From an uncultured bacterium (GTDB lineage Bacteria > Actinomycetota > Coriobacteriia > Coriobacteriales > Atopobiaceae), in the NCBI GenBank assembly GCA_905215465.1, contig CAJMPT010000020.1, positions 1 through 24,490 on the forward strand: a DNA stretch of 24,490 nucleotides. The letters run 5' to 3'. The notes beneath the pieces are model-generated. The model did not search any database, was not told the DNA's origin, and saw nothing but the letters and a program-made list of their open reading frames with translations. Position numbers and translations under genes: made by a program. Every line of letters begins with the position of its first letter. Position 1 is the stretch's first letter. Below, piece after piece: positions 1-7,764 of this stretch.

Positions 1-10
1 TTACAAGAAC

Positions 11-54
11 GCGCCCTTCTCGCCAAGCGGTCAAGCGGCAGGCGAGAAGGGCGC
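11..54 (-). terminator. Rho-independent terminator of htpG
   Basis: A perfect 14-bp inverted repeat (arms 11-24 and 41-54, 16-nt loop) lies just past the htpG stop codon. Read on the minus strand it is followed by a short T-rich run (GTTCTTGT). Each arm contains one copy of GGCGAGAAG in inverted orientation, the same core seen in the terminators near 12.4 and 16.2 kb. Confidence 0.8.
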
Positions 55-80
55 GGGGCAACGCGATGTCAGTCGGGCGA

Positions 81-2111
81 CTAGGCCATGAGCTTGCAGA
101 CGTTCTGGGCAAAGGCCACCGGGTCGGCTACGGGCAGGCCCTCGGTCAGCAGCGCCTGGTCGTAGAGAAGCGAGGTGTAGAGGGCGAGCTTGTCCTTGTC
201 GCCGGCCTGCTGGGCGGCCTGGAGCTTGGCAAAGACCGGGTGGGCGGCGTTGACCTCAAGGACGCGCTGGCTCTTGATGTCCTCGGGCGCGGGGCCGGCG
301 GAGAGGACCTTCTCCATCTCGAGCGAGACGGGGCCCTCGGCAGAGACGCAGGACGGGGCGTCGTCGTCGGCGGTCAGGCGGGCAGAGACGGTGACCTTGG
401 TGACCACGTCCTCGCCCAGGGCCTCCTTCATGGCGCTGAACAGGTCCTCGTTGGCCTTGGCGGCCTCCTCGGCAGACTTCTTCTCCTCCTCGGTGGCAAG
501 GTCAAGGTCGCCGGAGGAGACGTTCTTCAGCTCCAGGGTGCGGTCCTCGGTCTCGGGCTCGGCGCCGTCGGCCTGGGCCTTCTGGGCGGCCTCGCGGGCG
601 GCGTCATCCTCGTAGGTCTTGGGCAGGCCCTTGGCCTCAAAGTCGCGCATGGCCTGGAAGCAGAACTCGTCCACGTCCTCGGTGCAGAGCAGCACGTCAT
701 AGCCCTTGGCCAGGACGGCCTTGACCACGGGCATCTTGGCCAGGCGCTCGCGGTCGTCGCCGGCAGCGTAGTAGACGGCCTTCTGGCCCTCGGGCATGGC
801 CTCGGCGTACTCCTGCAGCGTGACGTACTTCTGCTCGCGGGCGCTCCAGAAGAGCAGCAGGCCGCCGAGCTCGTCCTTCTTCATGCCGTAGCTCTGGTAG
901 ATGCCGTACTTGAGGCCGCGGCCAAAGTTCTCAAAGAACTTGACGTAGTCATTGCGGTCGTTGTCGCGCATGGACTCCAGCTCGGAGGTGACCTTCTTCT
1001 CGATGCGGCGCTCCATGGCCTGCAGCTGGCGGGTCTGCTGGAGGGTCTCGCGGGAGATGTTGAGCGTCACGTCGGCGGAGTCCACGACGCCACGCACGAA
1101 GTTGTAGTAGTCGGGCAGCAGGTCCGCGCACTTCTCCATGATCAGGACGTTGGAGCTGTAGAGCTCGAGGCCCTTCTCGTAGTCGCGGCTGTAGAGGTCA
1201 AACGGGGCCTTGCCCGGAATGAACAGCAGCGCGTCGTACTCCAGGGTGCCCTCGGCGTGCAGGCTGAAGGTACGGACCGGGTCCTCCCAGTCGTGGAAGG
1301 TGGACTTGTAGAACTCGTTGTACTCCTCAGGCGTGACGTCGGAGCCGCGCTTCTTCCAGATGGGGGTCATGGAGTTGATGGTCTCAAGCTCCTGGTAGTC
1401 CTCCCACTCGGGCTTGTAGTCGTCGTCGGCGTCCTCCGGCTTCTCCTTCTGGCGGCTCTTGGTGACCATCATCTGGACCGGGTAGCGCACGTAGTTGCTG
1501 TAGCGGCGGATGAGGTCCTTGAGGGTGTACTCCTCGAGGTACTCGTCGTAGCTGGCCTCGTCGGCGTTGTCCTTGAGCGTGAGGATGACGTCGGAGCCGG
1601 CCGTCTGGCGGTAGGCGGGGTCATCGGCAGGCACGGCCTCGATGGTGTAGCCCTCAATGCCGTCGGACGTCCAGCGGTTGCACTCCTCGGAACCAAAGGC
1701 GCGCGTGACCACGCTGACCTCCTTGGCCACCATGAAGGCGGAGTAGAAGCCCACGCCAAAGCGGCCGATGATGTCCACGGCGTCGCCCTGCTTGTCGGCG
1801 TTGGCGGCCTTGAACTCCTCGGAGCCGGAGTGGGCGATGGTGCCCAGGTTCTTCTCGAGCTCCTCGGCCGTCATGCCGATGCCGTTGTCGGAGATGGTGA
1901 GCGTGCGGGCGTCCTTGTTGGGCGTGACGGTGATGGCAAGGTTTGCCTGGTCAATCTGGGCGGAGGCATCCGTCAGGCTCTTGAGGTAGAGCTTGTCGAT
2001 GGCATCGGACGCGTTGGAGACCAGCTCGCGCAGGAAGATCTCCCTGTTGGTGTAGATGGAGTTGATCATGAGGTCCAGGAGCTTCTTGCTCTCTGTCTTG
2101 AACTTGCGCAT
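81..2111 (-). CDS. htpG: Molecular chaperone HtpG (bacterial Hsp90)
   Basis: Cytosolic ATP-dependent Hsp90 chaperone, 676 aa from the chosen start. The GHKL ATPase domain is at the N-terminus: RELVSNASDAIDKL near residues 30-43, DNGIGMT near 78 and GVGFYSAFMV near 120. The middle and C-terminal dimerisation domains follow in normal order. The protein is somewhat longer than the usual 620-640 aa because of an acidic, Ala/Glu-rich stretch before the C-terminal domain. Two start codons are possible. An ATG at 2120 would sit directly against its only ribosome-binding sequence (GAAGGG, no spacer). The ATG at 2111 has the same GAAGGG 9 nt upstream and begins with the family-typical MRKFKTES, so it is preferred. 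It is transcribed alone. I found no CIRCE or HAIR heat-shock operator in the 190 bp upstream, so its regulation is unclear. Confidence 0.96.
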   Translation of the reverse strand: MRKFKTESKKLLDLMINSIYTNREIFLRELVSNASDAIDKLYLKSLTDASAQIDQANLAITVTPNKDARTLTISDNGIGMTAEELEKNLGTIAHSGSEEFKAANADKQGDAVDIIGRFGVGFYSAFMVAKEVSVVTRAFGSEECNRWTSDGIEGYTIEAVPADDPAYRQTAGSDVILTLKDNADEASYDEYLEEYTLKDLIRRYSNYVRYPVQMMVTKSRQKEKPEDADDDYKPEWEDYQELETINSMTPIWKKRGSDVTPEEYNEFYKSTFHDWEDPVRTFSLHAEGTLEYDALLFIPGKAPFDLYSRDYEKGLELYSSNVLIMEKCADLLPDYYNFVRGVVDSADVTLNISRETLQQTRQLQAMERRIEKKVTSELESMRDNDRNDYVKFFENFGRGLKYGIYQSYGMKKDELGGLLLFWSAREQKYVTLQEYAEAMPEGQKAVYYAAGDDRERLAKMPVVKAVLAKGYDVLLCTEDVDEFCFQAMRDFEAKGLPKTYEDDAAREAAQKAQADGAEPETEDRTLELKNVSSGDLDLATEEEKKSAEEAAKANEDLFSAMKEALGEDVVTKVTVSARLTADDDAPSCVSAEGPVSLEMEKVLSAGPAPEDIKSQRVLEVNAAHPVFAKLQAAQQAGDKDKLALYTSLLYDQALLTEGLPVADPVAFAQNVCKLMA

Positions 2112-2302
2112 GTCACGCATCCCTTCGACGAACGATGTTCAACAGACATGACTGTACCCGACTCATGTGGTCGTTATTCCGGGCACTAAGAAAACCTCAG
2201 TTGTCAGCGCTTAGATTTCTTGCCGAGAAGGGCGTGGGGTCGCCATCCCCCTCCTGGGTACACTACGGTCAAAGACCCGCCTCGACCCAAGTGCGAGGAG
2301 CC

Positions 2303-3376
2303 ATGAAAAGACGGGATTTCATTTGCGGAGCTGGGTTAGCTGCCTTGAGCCTGTTGGTTGGGTGCTCCGGGGATTCGCAATCCAATCAAGACGCAACATC
2401 TAGTCGGTTGCCCGCGCTTGCAGTGATTGAAACGCGCCCCCACGTTGCCCCGAGCCGCATTCACTGGCTAGACAGCGACCTGGAGGCCCTCGGGTCTACC
2501 GAAATCAACCATGCAGCCGTTGGAGACTATTCTCGCCCCGCCGTGATGGATGGAAAGCTGCTCCTCGCTCCAACGGGTCCAACGGGACGAAACGACGACA
2601 AGACCGTCCTCTCGATTGAGCTTGACGATTTCCGCGTAACGGAATATGCGCTTGACGCTGTCAACAACTACTGCATCGCCGCAGCAGGTGGCCACGCCTT
2701 CGTTGGGGGAAACCTGAATTTCAGCTCCCATATCAGCAAGGTCAATCTTGCCAATGGAGACGTTCAGTCCTTGACCCTCTCCAAGTTGATACTTGATTCA
2801 ATTATCTCAGATACATCGAATCTGTATGCTTTCGCATGGGAAGACATCAACGGAGCGGTGCGGTCAAGCCTTCACATTTACGACCTTGACCTCAACGCCA
2901 TCTCGCGCGTTTCTCTTGATGCCTGTGGCTACTCCGCATTTCGGCCGCGGATCTTCGACGATAGAATCTTCATTCCGAGCTGGACGAGCATAACAAATCA
3001 AAACAGCAGGTCAAGCACCTTAGGAGTCTACGACATCTCATCAAGAGCACTTGAAACTGCCGAGCTTAAGAAGCCCATTCTCGAGACAATTCCAGCAGAC
3101 AATGGCCTGATTATCATTCACGGCGACATCCACCAGACCTCATCCAACAGAACGGAAGCCGCCCTCCTTGACTATGAGACATGGACAGTCAAATCGGAGA
3201 GTGCGCTTCCCTATCACGCAGTGCAGGCCGAGATCCTCGATAACGAACTCTGCGTCCTAGACAGCAGCGACAGGCTGCACCTTGTCTCCCTTGATGGGCG
3301 ATGGAGCGAGCGTCTTTCACTCGCTTTCACACCCTCCCTCGATGACAGCCACATAAGCTCATTCATTGCAGTCTAG
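2303..3376 (+). CDS. Putative lipoprotein, beta-propeller-like
   Basis: Predicted secreted lipoprotein of 357 aa with no recognised family. The N-terminus MKRRDFICGAGLAALSLLVGC combines a twin-arginine-like RRDF motif, a hydrophobic stretch and a lipobox (LVGC) with the lipidated Cys at residue 21. It may therefore be Tat-exported and membrane-anchored. The mature part is rich in short alternating beta-strand patterns with repeated Asp/Gly turns (for example RSSLHIYDLDLNAIS, STLGVYDISSRALE, AALLDYETWTVK, DRLHLVSLDGRWS), as in WD40- or PQQ-like propellers. That fold is inferred. The start at 2303 is chosen because it begins the signal peptide and has GAGGAG just upstream, though the spacer is only 2 nt. 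The G+C content looks clearly lower than in the flanking genes, and codon use is mixed, which suggests recent acquisition. It ends 6 bp from the convergent methyltransferase gene, with no terminator between them. Confidence 0.75.
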   Translation: MKRRDFICGAGLAALSLLVGCSGDSQSNQDATSSRLPALAVIETRPHVAPSRIHWLDSDLEALGSTEINHAAVGDYSRPAVMDGKLLLAPTGPTGRNDDKTVLSIELDDFRVTEYALDAVNNYCIAAAGGHAFVGGNLNFSSHISKVNLANGDVQSLTLSKLILDSIISDTSNLYAFAWEDINGAVRSSLHIYDLDLNAISRVSLDACGYSAFRPRIFDDRIFIPSWTSITNQNSRSSTLGVYDISSRALETAELKKPILETIPADNGLIIIHGDIHQTSSNRTEAALLDYETWTVKSESALPYHAVQAEILDNELCVLDSSDRLHLVSLDGRWSERLSLAFTPSLDDSHISSFIAV

Positions 3377-3382
3377 GCAGCC

Positions 3383-4156
3383 CTACCGCCAGGCCACCAT
3401 GAGGTAGTTGTCGTCGGCACCCCAGGCGTCGTCCTCGCAGGGGAGAAGTTCCACCTGCCCGAAGACGGCCTCGAAGGCGCAGCAGAGGTCCCGGAGGAAG
3501 GCGGCGTCGCCCGCGGGGGTCACCACGTTCGCGGCCACGACGCCGCCGGGCGTCAGGGCGCGCCAGCAGGCGCGGGCGCAGCCCTCGTCGGCGAGCTCGG
3601 CCACGGGAGCGGCCCCGGCAAACGCGTCGAGCGCGATCATGCCGTAGGAGGCGGTTGGCGCCGCGTCCAGGAACGCGCGGCCGTCGGCGCAAACAAGCCG
3701 CAGGTCACCGCCATTGTCACGCATGCGTCGGGCCGCCTCGCCCACATAGAACCAGCGCCCGGCCGCGTCGACCACGCACGGGTCTATCTCCACGACGTCG
3801 ACGCGGGCGCACGGGCGCTCCAGGGCCACGAGCTTGGGAAAGGAGCACCCGCCACCGCCCACCACCAGGACGCGACGGGCCTCGGGCGCGCGCCCCAGCA
3901 CGTCGCCAAAGGCGCGGTAGTACTCAAACACGGGCTCCAGGCACTTCTCGCCAAGGTAGGTGGCGGACTGGAAGACACCTCCACGGCGCAGCACGCGCAC
4001 GGGCTCGCCCTGCGGGCCGCGGGTGGTGTAGACAAGGCCGCCGCCACGCAGCGGATGCGGGTCAAGGCGGCGCAGGGCGCATGTGGCGGCCGCAGCCGCG
4101 CCGGCGATCGCCCCGGCGGCAAGCGCCGCAGCCCGCATGTTCTTCTTACCAGCCAT
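3383..4156 (-). CDS. Spermidine-synthase-like SAM-binding methyltransferase fold protein
   Basis: A 257-aa protein of the spermidine synthase/Rossmann methyltransferase superfamily. Motif I is RVLVVGGGGCSFPKLVA (near residues 94-110), motif II is VDVVEIDP (near 119-126, acidic residue that binds the nucleoside or ribose). These are followed by CADGRAFL and YGMIALDAF, the region where spermidine synthases keep their catalytic Asp. The first 30 residues are Ala-rich and hydrophobic (AAALAAGAIAGAAAAATCAL) after a basic start, which looks like a membrane anchor. That is unusual for cytosolic SpeE. No speD or other polyamine gene is adjacent, so the substrate is unknown and a speE symbol is not justified. 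The ATG at 4156 has GGGGGAGGA just upstream. An internal ATG at 4138 is possible but less well supported. Confidence 0.8.
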   Translation of the reverse strand: MAGKKNMRAAALAAGAIAGAAAAATCALRRLDPHPLRGGGLVYTTRGPQGEPVRVLRRGGVFQSATYLGEKCLEPVFEYYRAFGDVLGRAPEARRVLVVGGGGCSFPKLVALERPCARVDVVEIDPCVVDAAGRWFYVGEAARRMRDNGGDLRLVCADGRAFLDAAPTASYGMIALDAFAGAAPVAELADEGCARACWRALTPGGVVAANVVTPAGDAAFLRDLCCAFEAVFGQVELLPCEDDAWGADDNYLMVAWR

Positions 4157-4224
4157 GGTCCTCCCCCATCGTTGCTCGCGGACCCTTTGTTACCATAGCC
4201 TGCGAAAACAAAGGGGGCAACGGC

Positions 4225-4464
4225 GTGGTCGGACTCGGAACGCTCATCAACGTGGCATGCATCGCGGCGGGGGGCCTGGTGGGGCTTCTGTGCCGCGGCG
4301 CCATCACCCAGAGGCTCCAGCAGGCGCTCCTACGCTCGTGCGGCGTGGCCGTCATGTTCGTGGGCGTGAACCTCATCTGGCCGCGCACCTTCAAGCCCGC
4401 CAACATGCTGCCCTCCGTGGTTATCGCCGTCGTCTACGTCCTGATAGCGCAGGCCGTGGCATGA
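4225..4464 (+). CDS. Collapsed DUF554-family membrane protein (79 aa)
   Basis: A GTG start at 4225, preceded by AGGGGG at a good distance, gives a 79-aa hydrophobic protein. Its first 40 residues (GLGTLINVACIAAGGLVGLL, then a QRLQQALL segment) resemble the N-terminus of DUF554/YdfK membrane proteins. The remainder (FVGVNLIWPR then FKPANMLPSVVIAVVY) resembles the extreme C-terminus of the same family. Normal members are about 220-240 aa, so roughly 150 middle residues are missing while the frame is kept. I expect two or three transmembrane helices. The stop codon overlaps the start of the TerB-domain gene in an ATGA, implying translational coupling. It could be a decayed transporter or a functional miniature partner of the cassette. 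The family assignment is by eye. Confidence 0.65.
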   Translation: MVGLGTLINVACIAAGGLVGLLCRGAITQRLQQALLRSCGVAVMFVGVNLIWPRTFKPANMLPSVVIAVVYVLIAQAVA

Positions 4465-6143
4465 GCAGCTGGCGCGACGAGGGCGACATCTACGCCAACG
4501 GCGTGGACATAGACCGGCTCCTTGAGAAGATTCTCTCCGACCCAAGGCTGCGCAGCTCAAAGGCCTTCTCCACCACCAAGACGTACGCGGACGAGCCCAT
4601 CATCCGCCGCGGCTCGCAGATGGACAGCTACCTGCCCCAGAAGATCGGCCAGATGCGCGAGCTGCAGCGCACGCCGCACGGTCGCACCTGGTCCGAGACG
4701 CGCCTCTTCTACGAGCAGGCCCGCTTCATGGAGGACTTTGAGGACAACTGCCCCTACCACGGGCAGTTCCAGAGCTACTACCCCACGTACCGCACCATGA
4801 CCGACCGGCAGCTGCGCGGCTACTTCACGTGGCGGGCACGCGTGCGCGCGGGACAGGTGGAGCAGACGGCGGCCTCGTTTGCCTACGTCTACCTCTACGA
4901 GCTGCTCATGGGCATTGGCGTGGAGCCCGGCCGCAAGGCCTTCGACGCCATCGAGGCGTTCTGGAAGACGTACCGCCAGTTTGACCCCGGCATGGACCGC
5001 TACGTGCCGGGCTGGCTGGTGGACTATGTCGTGGAGCACGACCTCCCGGCGGAGCTCGCCGCCCCCTACGCCCACCTGGAGCACGATGCCGCCATAGCCG
5101 TCCTGGAGCGCGCCGAGAAGAGCGCGCTGGCCGCGGCCCCTCCCAAGGGCCGCCGGCGCCAGCCCACGGACTTTGCCGCAATGGGCGGCGCCGCCGGCGA
5201 GTTCGCGCAGGCCGTCTGCCGGCTCTCAAGCTATCGCCTGGACGAGAGCCGCCTCTACAGGGAGCGGCCTGAGGACGTCTCTTGCGTGCTGCTGGCGGTC
5301 TATTCTCGCCTGGCACTCCACTACCGCGGCAGCCGCACGCAGGGGCTCACGGAGACGCTCTTTGGCCTGCGCTTTGCCGTTCGCCACGTCATGTACGCGA
5401 GCGCCGTCCGCTACGAGCCGGGCTTTCACGAGGACTGCGTCTACGAGCTCTCTCCCACCAGGCGCTACGTCTGCAAGAACGGCCTGTGGAGCTGCGACTC
5501 CTACCACGACGGAGGCGCCCGCAGCGCCAAGCTGGGCCAGATCGTGCGCGCCGTGGACCGACAGCTGCGCCAGGCCCTTGGCTACGCGCACCCGCTCAAG
5601 GACCATGCCGAGGCAAAGTACCTGGTCAAGATCATAGATGACGAGATTGCGGCCTATCTGGGCTGGAAGCAGGCGAGCGCGCCCCGGCGCGTTGAGATCG
5701 ACCTCTCCAAGCTGGCGGGCATCCGCTCCGCCGCGGCCGTCACGCGCGAGGCCCTCCTGGTGGACGAGGAGCGCGAGGGCTCCGCTGCCGAGGGGGCTCC
5801 CGTTGCTTCTCCGTCCTCAAACAGCTTCGTCGCAAAGAGCGCGGCTGCAGAACTGCGGGCGGAGAAGCAACAGGAGCCCGTCGCGGCGCCGTGCGCGCAG
5901 AATGCCTTTGGGGCCACCGGTGATGGCACCGACGCCCTGGAGCTCTCCGAGGATGAAGCGGCGTTGCTGCAGGCACTTCTCGACGGCAGGAAGTACGCCG
6001 GGCCGGGCAACGTAGACCTCATGGTGGACGCAATCAACGAGGCCCTCTTTGACCTGCTGGGAGACACCGCCATAGAGTTTGGGGCAGACGGCGAGCCGCA
6101 GCTGGTTGAGGACTACGTCGAAGACGTCCGGGCCGCGCTGTAG
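4461..6143 (+). CDS. TerB_N/TerB_C domain protein
   Basis: A 560-aa protein carrying the TerB-N and TerB-C domains that flank or replace TerB in some tellurite-resistance-associated systems. TerB_N spans roughly residues 60-260, with the hallmark block around SYYPTYRTMTDRQLRGYFTW and the helix AYVYLYELLMGIGVEP. TerB_C spans roughly 405-555, with VEIDLSKLAGIR, a later LSEDEAALLQALLDG and the diagnostic VDAINEALFDLLGDTAIEF followed by VEDYVEDVR. The two are joined by an Ala/Pro/Ser-rich low-complexity linker (about 437-490). It is presumably cytosolic, with no signal peptide or membrane helix. The start at 4461 lies inside the stop of the preceding mini-gene (ATGA). Downstream are a terminator, then a DUF2791 ATPase and an Lhr-like helicase. 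As I recall, comparative genomics by Aravind's group linked TerB-N/TerB-C proteins to ATPase-helicase DNA-processing loci, which fits. Its biochemical role is unknown. Confidence 0.85.
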   Translation: MSSWRDEGDIYANGVDIDRLLEKILSDPRLRSSKAFSTTKTYADEPIIRRGSQMDSYLPQKIGQMRELQRTPHGRTWSETRLFYEQARFMEDFEDNCPYHGQFQSYYPTYRTMTDRQLRGYFTWRARVRAGQVEQTAASFAYVYLYELLMGIGVEPGRKAFDAIEAFWKTYRQFDPGMDRYVPGWLVDYVVEHDLPAELAAPYAHLEHDAAIAVLERAEKSALAAAPPKGRRRQPTDFAAMGGAAGEFAQAVCRLSSYRLDESRLYRERPEDVSCVLLAVYSRLALHYRGSRTQGLTETLFGLRFAVRHVMYASAVRYEPGFHEDCVYELSPTRRYVCKNGLWSCDSYHDGGARSAKLGQIVRAVDRQLRQALGYAHPLKDHAEAKYLVKIIDDEIAAYLGWKQASAPRRVEIDLSKLAGIRSAAAVTREALLVDEEREGSAAEGAPVASPSSNSFVAKSAAAELRAEKQQEPVAAPCAQNAFGATGDGTDALELSEDEAALLQALLDGRKYAGPGNVDLMVDAINEALFDLLGDTAIEFGADGEPQLVEDYVEDVRAAL

Positions 6144-6152
6144 GGCTCGTGG

Positions 6153-6203
6153 GCCCGCACTGGATTTGCCTGGGCATCCAGTGCGGGCCTGGGGCCTTTT
6201 TTC
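6153..6203 (+). terminator. Terminator of the TerB-domain gene
   Basis: A perfect 14-bp inverted repeat (arms 6153-6166 and 6177-6190, 10-nt loop) starts 10 bp after the stop codon. It is followed by a GC-rich stretch and six T's at 6198-6203. It separates the TerB unit from the downstream ATPase-helicase unit. Its arms belong to the alternating repeat family that fills 6153-6292. Confidence 0.75.
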
Positions 6204-6292
6204 TCCCTGCACCGGATTGTCCGCCTGGCGAGAAACCCCTGGTCACCTTTGGCACGGCCCATCCAGTGCAGGGGTCAAGGCCCGCACTGGAT
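6153..6292. repeat. Cluster of five alternating 13-14-nt repeats
   Basis: Five copies of a unit resembling GGCCCGCACTGGAT occur in alternating orientation: forward 6153-6166, reverse 6177-6190, forward-like 6206-6218 (CCCTGCACCGGAT), reverse 6261-6273 (ATCCAGTGCAGGG) and forward 6279-6292 (identical to the first). The first pair forms the terminator. The third and fourth can pair with a single mismatch. No ORF of interest lies in this 274-bp intergenic stretch (6144-6417). Confidence 0.7.
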
Positions 6293-6354
6293 TCCTCACC
6301 CCGCGACCCCACTCGCCGCACTCGTCTTGTTCTGCAGAAAAATAGAACGTCTGT

Positions 6355-6383
6355 TTGTTATTGGGTCGCGGCTGTGCTAGCAT
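6355..6383 (+). promoter_or_regulatory. Sigma-70-type promoter for the ATPase-helicase unit
   Basis: A TTGTTA -35-like hexamer at 6355-6360 and a TAGCAT -10-like hexamer at 6378-6383 are separated by 17 bp. A TGC immediately before the -10 makes it an extended -10 element. It lies 35 bp upstream of the ATPase start, downstream of the repeat cluster and terminator, so the second half of the cassette has its own promoter. Confidence 0.5.
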
Positions 6384-6417
6384 TGCCTTTCACGCAGACG
6401 GGAAGGAGAGCAGCCAG

Positions 6418-7749
6418 ATGGCAGAGCAGAAGCCCAGGGTTCCCAAGCGCATCGCCGCCGTCATCATCAACTCGCTCAAGGGCGGCGTCGTGCCGCGCAT
6501 CGGCCTGCCCTACATCACCGTCGGCAGAGAGAGGGAGATCCAGGCCTTCCTCACGGACCTTGGCCTCATAGAGAGCGGCGGCGCGTCCTTCCGCTTCCTC
6601 GTGGGCCGCTATGGCGCTGGCAAGAGCTTCCTGCTCCAGACCATTCGCACCCACGCCATGGGCGAGGGCTTTGTGGTGGCAGACGCGGACCTCTCCCCGG
6701 AGCGCCGCCTGCAGGGCAACCAGGGCCAGGGGCTTGCCACCTATCGCGAGCTCATCCGCAACATCTCGACCAAGACCCGTCCGGAGGGCGGCGCGCTCAA
6801 CCTCATCCTCGACCGCTGGGTCAGCTCGGTCCAGCAGCAGGTGGAGGCCGGCGCAGACGAGGCCTCCCTGCTGAGGGAGCAGCTCGCTACGCTGGACGAG
6901 ATGGTCCACGGCTTTGACTTCACCCGCATGCTCAGGCGCTACCGCATGGCCTATCTGGAGCAGGACGAGGAGGAGCTTGCCCACGTGGTCAAGTGGCTGC
7001 GCGGAGAGTACCGCACCAAGACCGAGGCAAAGTCGGAGCTGGGCAACGGCGCCATCATCACTGACGATGACTGGTACGACTACGTCAAGCTGCTGGCGCG
7101 CTTCCTGGTGGGTGCGGGCTACAAGGGCATGCTCGTCATGATCGACGAGCTGGTCAACCTGTACAAGATCCCCAACTCCATCACGCGCCAGAACAACTAC
7201 GAGAAGATCCTCACCATGTACAACGACACGCTCCAGGGCAAGGCACAGTACCTGGGCATCATCATGGGAGGAACACCCCAGTCCATAGAGGACCGCCGTC
7301 GCGGCGTCTTTAGCTACGAGGCCCTGCGCAGCCGCCTGACCCAGGGCCGCTTTGCCCGCGAGGACATGACGGACATGCTGGCTCCCGTCATCCACCTGCA
7401 GCCGCTCACCTACGAGGAGCTCCTCGTCCTGGCAGAGAAGCTGGCAGACATCCACTCCGGTTACTTTGATTACGAGCGCAAGGTCACCACCGATGACCTG
7501 GTGAGGTTCCTGCAGATCGAGTTCGGGCGCGTGGGCGCCGACAGCCACCTCACCCCGCGAGAGGTCATCAGGGACTTCATCGAGCTTCTGGACATCATGT
7601 ATCAGAACCCAGACACGGACGTTGCGGAACTGCTACAGTCTGACGCCTTTGCGCAGCTTACGGCTACCGTTAAGACGGGTTCCAACGCCAACGGCTCAAA
7701 GCCGGGCTCCTCTGACGTTGACCCGTCCTTTGCAGAATTCACCATCTAG
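6418..7749 (+). CDS. DUF2791 (BrxD-like) P-loop ATPase
   Basis: A 443-aa ATP-binding protein of the DUF2791 type, the family of the BREX component BrxD. The N-terminal block PYITVGREREIQAFLTDL leads into a Walker A motif FLVGRYGAGKSFLLQ (near residues 60-74). Walker B is MLVMIDELVNL (near 239-249). A sensor-like segment IIMGGTPQSIEDRRRGVFSY follows at about 280-300, with a helical C-terminal region rich in conserved DLVRFLQIEF-type motifs. The last 30 residues are low-complexity. The ATG at 6418 is chosen because GGAAGGAG lies 9 nt upstream and the promoter is just before it. In BREX type 2 such ATPases accompany the Lhr-like helicase BrxHI. Here the helicase is two genes downstream in the same unit, but PglZ, PglX and PglW are absent. 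It probably powers or loads the helicase on DNA; that is inference. Confidence 0.88.
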   Translation: MAEQKPRVPKRIAAVIINSLKGGVVPRIGLPYITVGREREIQAFLTDLGLIESGGASFRFLVGRYGAGKSFLLQTIRTHAMGEGFVVADADLSPERRLQGNQGQGLATYRELIRNISTKTRPEGGALNLILDRWVSSVQQQVEAGADEASLLREQLATLDEMVHGFDFTRMLRRYRMAYLEQDEEELAHVVKWLRGEYRTKTEAKSELGNGAIITDDDWYDYVKLLARFLVGAGYKGMLVMIDELVNLYKIPNSITRQNNYEKILTMYNDTLQGKAQYLGIIMGGTPQSIEDRRRGVFSYEALRSRLTQGRFAREDMTDMLAPVIHLQPLTYEELLVLAEKLADIHSGYFDYERKVTTDDLVRFLQIEFGRVGADSHLTPREVIRDFIELLDIMYQNPDTDVAELLQSDAFAQLTATVKTGSNANGSKPGSSDVDPSFAEFTI

Positions 7750-7764
7750 CCAAGGCGGCCATCC

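Noticed and set aside
66..2189. 707-aa open frame on the plus strand
   Set aside because: It is antisense to htpG, has a repetitive Leu/Val/Gly composition typical of the opposite strand of GC-rich genes and no family resemblance.
2112..2302. CIRCE or HAIR heat-shock operator upstream of htpG
   Set aside because: No sequence matching the CIRCE arms (TTAGCACTC) or HAIR arms (CTTGAGT) in the right spacing was found.
4461..6143. Complete tellurite-resistance (ter) operon
   Set aside because: No TerC, TerD/TerZ or TerA genes are near; only the TerB_N and TerB_C domains are present.
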